Positions 20,966 to 22,920 of a DNA stretch of 22,920 nt are shown here, one piece after another. The notes under the pieces are model-generated. The model saw only the letters and a list, made by a program, of their open reading frames with translations. It did no database searches and was not told where the DNA came from. Source of the DNA: JBBQKP01 sp038326995 (GTDB lineage Bacteria; Planctomycetota; Phycisphaerae; Tepidisphaerales; Tepidisphaeraceae); assembly GCA_038326995.1 (NCBI GenBank), contig JBBQKP010000033.1, forward strand, positions 1 through 22,920, in the 5' to 3' direction. The position numbers and the translations under genes are program-made. Every line of letters begins with the position of its first letter. Positions within the stretch are counted from its first letter, which is position 1.

Positions 20966-22473
20966 GACGCCAATCTATTCAAATTTGTTTAAGCACGCTC
21001 GCCCTGGTCGTGCCCGGTTGCGTCAAGTCGATGTCATTACCCGTCCACGACGAGTGGGCGAACGTCCCATCGCGATGGGCGTCCACGCAGCCAACAACAG
21101 TGCCTTCGACCACTGACACGAACGATACATCCTTCACGTGGTGGACCGCGCTCAACGATCCTCTACTGGACAAATTGGTCGTAGAAGCGCTCGCCAATAG
21201 TCCAACGCTCGATGCCGCACTCGCCCGCGTTTTCTCTGCCAGGGCATCCGCAAATCTCGCCCAGGCCGGCCGATTGCCTGCGGTGACCGGAGGCGGGTCC
21301 GCGAATCGAAGCGACTTGCGATTATTCGGTCCGCCACGTCAAGGCAATATATTCCAGGTCGGTTTTGATTCGACATGGGAGCTAGACCTGCTCGGTGCAG
21401 ATCGCAACCGCGCGGCGGCGGCATCGCTCGATGTCGAAGCATCAATCCAAATGCTAGACGACGCCCACATGACCCTCGCCGCGGAGGTCTGTCGCGTTTA
21501 CATCGAATTGCAGAGAGCGCAAGGTACGTTGAAAATTTTGGCCCGAACACTCGAATCAGACGTCCAGACGATTGAGCTCACCCGATCGCAGGTACAGGCC
21601 GGTCAGGTCAGTGAACTTGATGTGAGTCGCGCTCAGGCTCAATCGCAGTCGACACGTTCGCGACTTATACAGGTTCAAGCGCAGGTCAACGTCGCCCTGC
21701 TTCAACTCGATGCGCTGCTTTCCGTAAAATCAGGTACGACCCGAAATCGGGTCGGACCGATAGCACCACTTGTCAGAATTGATCTGTCTGCCGGCTTGTC
21801 CTCTCCGATTACAGTGATCGAGCGACGCCCTGACGTGCGTGCCGCCGCATTTCGCGTTGAAGCAAATCTCCTTCGCTCACGCGGTGCGGCGTTGGATCAA
21901 TACCCCCGACTCCGTCTTGATGGCTTGCTGAAATGGCAAGACGGCACCGACGTCGGGTCTGGTTCGATTTGGTCGATCGGCGCTGGGCTTACCACACCAA
22001 TCCTGGATTTCGGCCGAGTCCAATCTCGCCTCGACCTGGCCGACGCCAGAACACTCGAAGCGCTGTCGAATTATCGCACGGCCGTCACCAACGCTTTATT
22101 CGAAGTCGAATCCCAGCTCGTGCTGATCAAAAGCGAGGAAGATCGCATTTCTTCTCTCGAGTTCGAGCTATACGACAACCGTGAATCACTCGAACTGGCG
22201 ACTCTTCAGTACGAACAAGGCACCACAACGTTTTTAGAAGTGCTGGACGCGCGACGATCAACCCTCTCTGCCGAGCTCAACGTGCAGGCAAGTCAGGCGA
22301 TGATCAACACGCAGTTCGTGGCCCTGCAGAAGGCGGTCGGCAGCGGGCCAATGGTTGACCCGGACGTAATTGGGAAATTGTCAAAAGCCATCCGCGATAA
22401 AGCATCTAAACCCGCACTGGCATCTCCTCGGCTTAATAACCCAAAGATCACTACCGTTCGGCCTGGCAATTGA
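20962..22473 (+). CDS. TolC/NodT-family outer membrane efflux lipoprotein
   Basis: A 503-residue protein from the TTG at 20962. The N-terminus RRQSIQICLSTLALVVPGC is a short lipoprotein signal peptide with the lipidated Cys at residue 20. The body shows two TolC-like repeats. The first has WTALNDPLLDKLVVEALANSPTLDAALARV and FDSTWELDLLGADRNRAAAA. The second has ERRPDVRAAAFRVEA, YPRLRLDGLL, TPILDFGRVQSRLDLADAR and LQYEQGTTTFLEVLDARR. These are classical motifs of the NodT/OprM group of outer-membrane channels, which form trimers with a periplasmic alpha-barrel. It completes the tripartite pump and is the last gene of the operon. No convincing terminator follows; an imperfect GCGC-CTT-GCGC dyad at about 22495-22505 has no T-run. 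Confidence 0.92.
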   Translation: MRRQSIQICLSTLALVVPGCVKSMSLPVHDEWANVPSRWASTQPTTVPSTTDTNDTSFTWWTALNDPLLDKLVVEALANSPTLDAALARVFSARASANLAQAGRLPAVTGGGSANRSDLRLFGPPRQGNIFQVGFDSTWELDLLGADRNRAAAASLDVEASIQMLDDAHMTLAAEVCRVYIELQRAQGTLKILARTLESDVQTIELTRSQVQAGQVSELDVSRAQAQSQSTRSRLIQVQAQVNVALLQLDALLSVKSGTTRNRVGPIAPLVRIDLSAGLSSPITVIERRPDVRAAAFRVEANLLRSRGAALDQYPRLRLDGLLKWQDGTDVGSGSIWSIGAGLTTPILDFGRVQSRLDLADARTLEALSNYRTAVTNALFEVESQLVLIKSEEDRISSLEFELYDNRESLELATLQYEQGTTTFLEVLDARRSTLSAELNVQASQAMINTQFVALQKAVGSGPMVDPDVIGKLSKAIRDKASKPALASPRLNNPKITTVRPGN

Positions 22474-22920
22474 TTCGCAAAAATCCAAGTTATTGCGCCT
22501 TGCGCCAATCCCAAATAAGTTTCTCACTCTAGCCGATCGGGCCGCCTGCGCCGATCGCGTTACCAAAGTCGCGGCCCCTTGTCAAAGAACCCAAGCAATC
22601 CAGGCAACTCAAGCAATTCAAGCCCATCGACCCCAAAGCCCTGAACGGACTTAACCGGCTCTCACGCGTCCGGCTCTCACGCGTCGCCGAGCTACTCGAA
22701 TCGGTTCAAGACAGTGGTATGTCCCCGTTTATCCTTGGTTTGATCGAGAAGGTTTTTGTTGATTTAATGCTCACAGTCGTGGGATCATTCACGCCCAATG
22801 CTGATCGAAGACGATCAGCTGCGCCGTCGAGGACTGTCCGAGCGCGACAATCGGTCAGACATCAGGCGAAAGTCGAAATCAATTAGACACCGGCTTCGTT
22901 CCCACTGTTCCTTTCCATGA
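22474..22920. other. Right-end intergenic stretch, no convincing gene
   Basis: No recognisable protein, RNA or complete mobile element is seen in these ~447 bases. One plus-strand frame is free of stops from about 22530 to a TAG at 22884-22886, but its only ATG (22719) would give a 55-residue, Arg-rich product without recognisable similarity. Short near-repeats of CAAGCAAT/CAAGCAATTC (about 22593-22622) and an exact 15-base tandem repeat occur here. It may be a gene remnant or non-coding spacer. Confidence 0.4.
22656..22685 (+). repeat. Exact 15-base tandem duplication (CGGCTCTCACGCGTC twice)
   Basis: Two identical 15-base units abut at 22656-22670 and 22671-22685, with no spacer. As 15 is a multiple of three it would add five codons in frame, but no supported gene covers it. 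Replication slippage is the simplest origin. Confidence 0.8.

Noticed and set aside
22719..22886. 55-codon open frame near the right end
   Set aside because: Short, Arg-rich second half, no ribosome binding site, no recognisable similarity. Not enough to call a gene.
1..22920. CRISPR arrays, tRNA or rRNA genes, complete insertion sequences
   Set aside because: No regularly spaced direct repeats, cloverleaf-like segments, rRNA motifs or transposase motifs with paired terminal repeats were seen on either strand.

Overview
The window looks like a chromosomal segment of a Gram-negative bacterium of the Planctomycetota, most likely near the Phycisphaerae. The evidence is a large surface protein with a planctomycetal LEPR signal (10650-14060, minus), a pseudopilin-like protein of the common planctomycete type, a diverged RdgC-like protein, and an apparent preference for leaderless translation. 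No rRNA, tRNA, CRISPR array or complete insertion sequence was found.

Layout. (1) 1-6000: a truncated sugar-isomerase-type TIM barrel at the left edge (minus) diverges from a GT-B glycosyltransferase-like gene and an exported HEAT-like protein (plus). These converge on an RdgC-like gene and a sigma54-dependent NtrC-type activator (minus). (2) 6000-9650: central metabolism on the plus strand, with an NAD-type isocitrate dehydrogenase homologue, GAPDH, a YbgC-type thioesterase and pdxJ. (3) 9650-14230: a pseudopilin-like gene converging on the 1136-residue LEPR/Hydin/fibronectin surface protein. (4) 14232-16853: an NDP-sugar epimerase, then a hotdog dehydratase, an acyl carrier protein and a second hotdog protein that lacks the usual catalytic His. 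(5) 16854-17317: a non-coding spacer with a structured REP-like element. (6) 17318-22473: a divergently transcribed TetR regulator and a four-gene tripartite exporter of DevC-DevA-DevB-TolC type, with an inverted repeat in the shared promoter region. (7) 22474-22920: no convincing gene.

How the parts may work together. The exporter genes are tightly packed (one 17-base gap, then ATGA and TTGA overlaps), so they are probably one operon repressed by the adjacent TetR protein. The epimerase/hotdog/ACP/hotdog set lies just upstream. In cyanobacteria DevBCA-TolC exports glycolipids, so a linked synthesis-and-export module for a sugar-modified acyl product is an attractive but unproven reading. In the start regions, most first or stand-alone genes have a TANNNT-like -10 box only 5-10 bases before the start codon and no Shine-Dalgarno, whereas several downstream operon genes have a clear GGAG or AGGAG.
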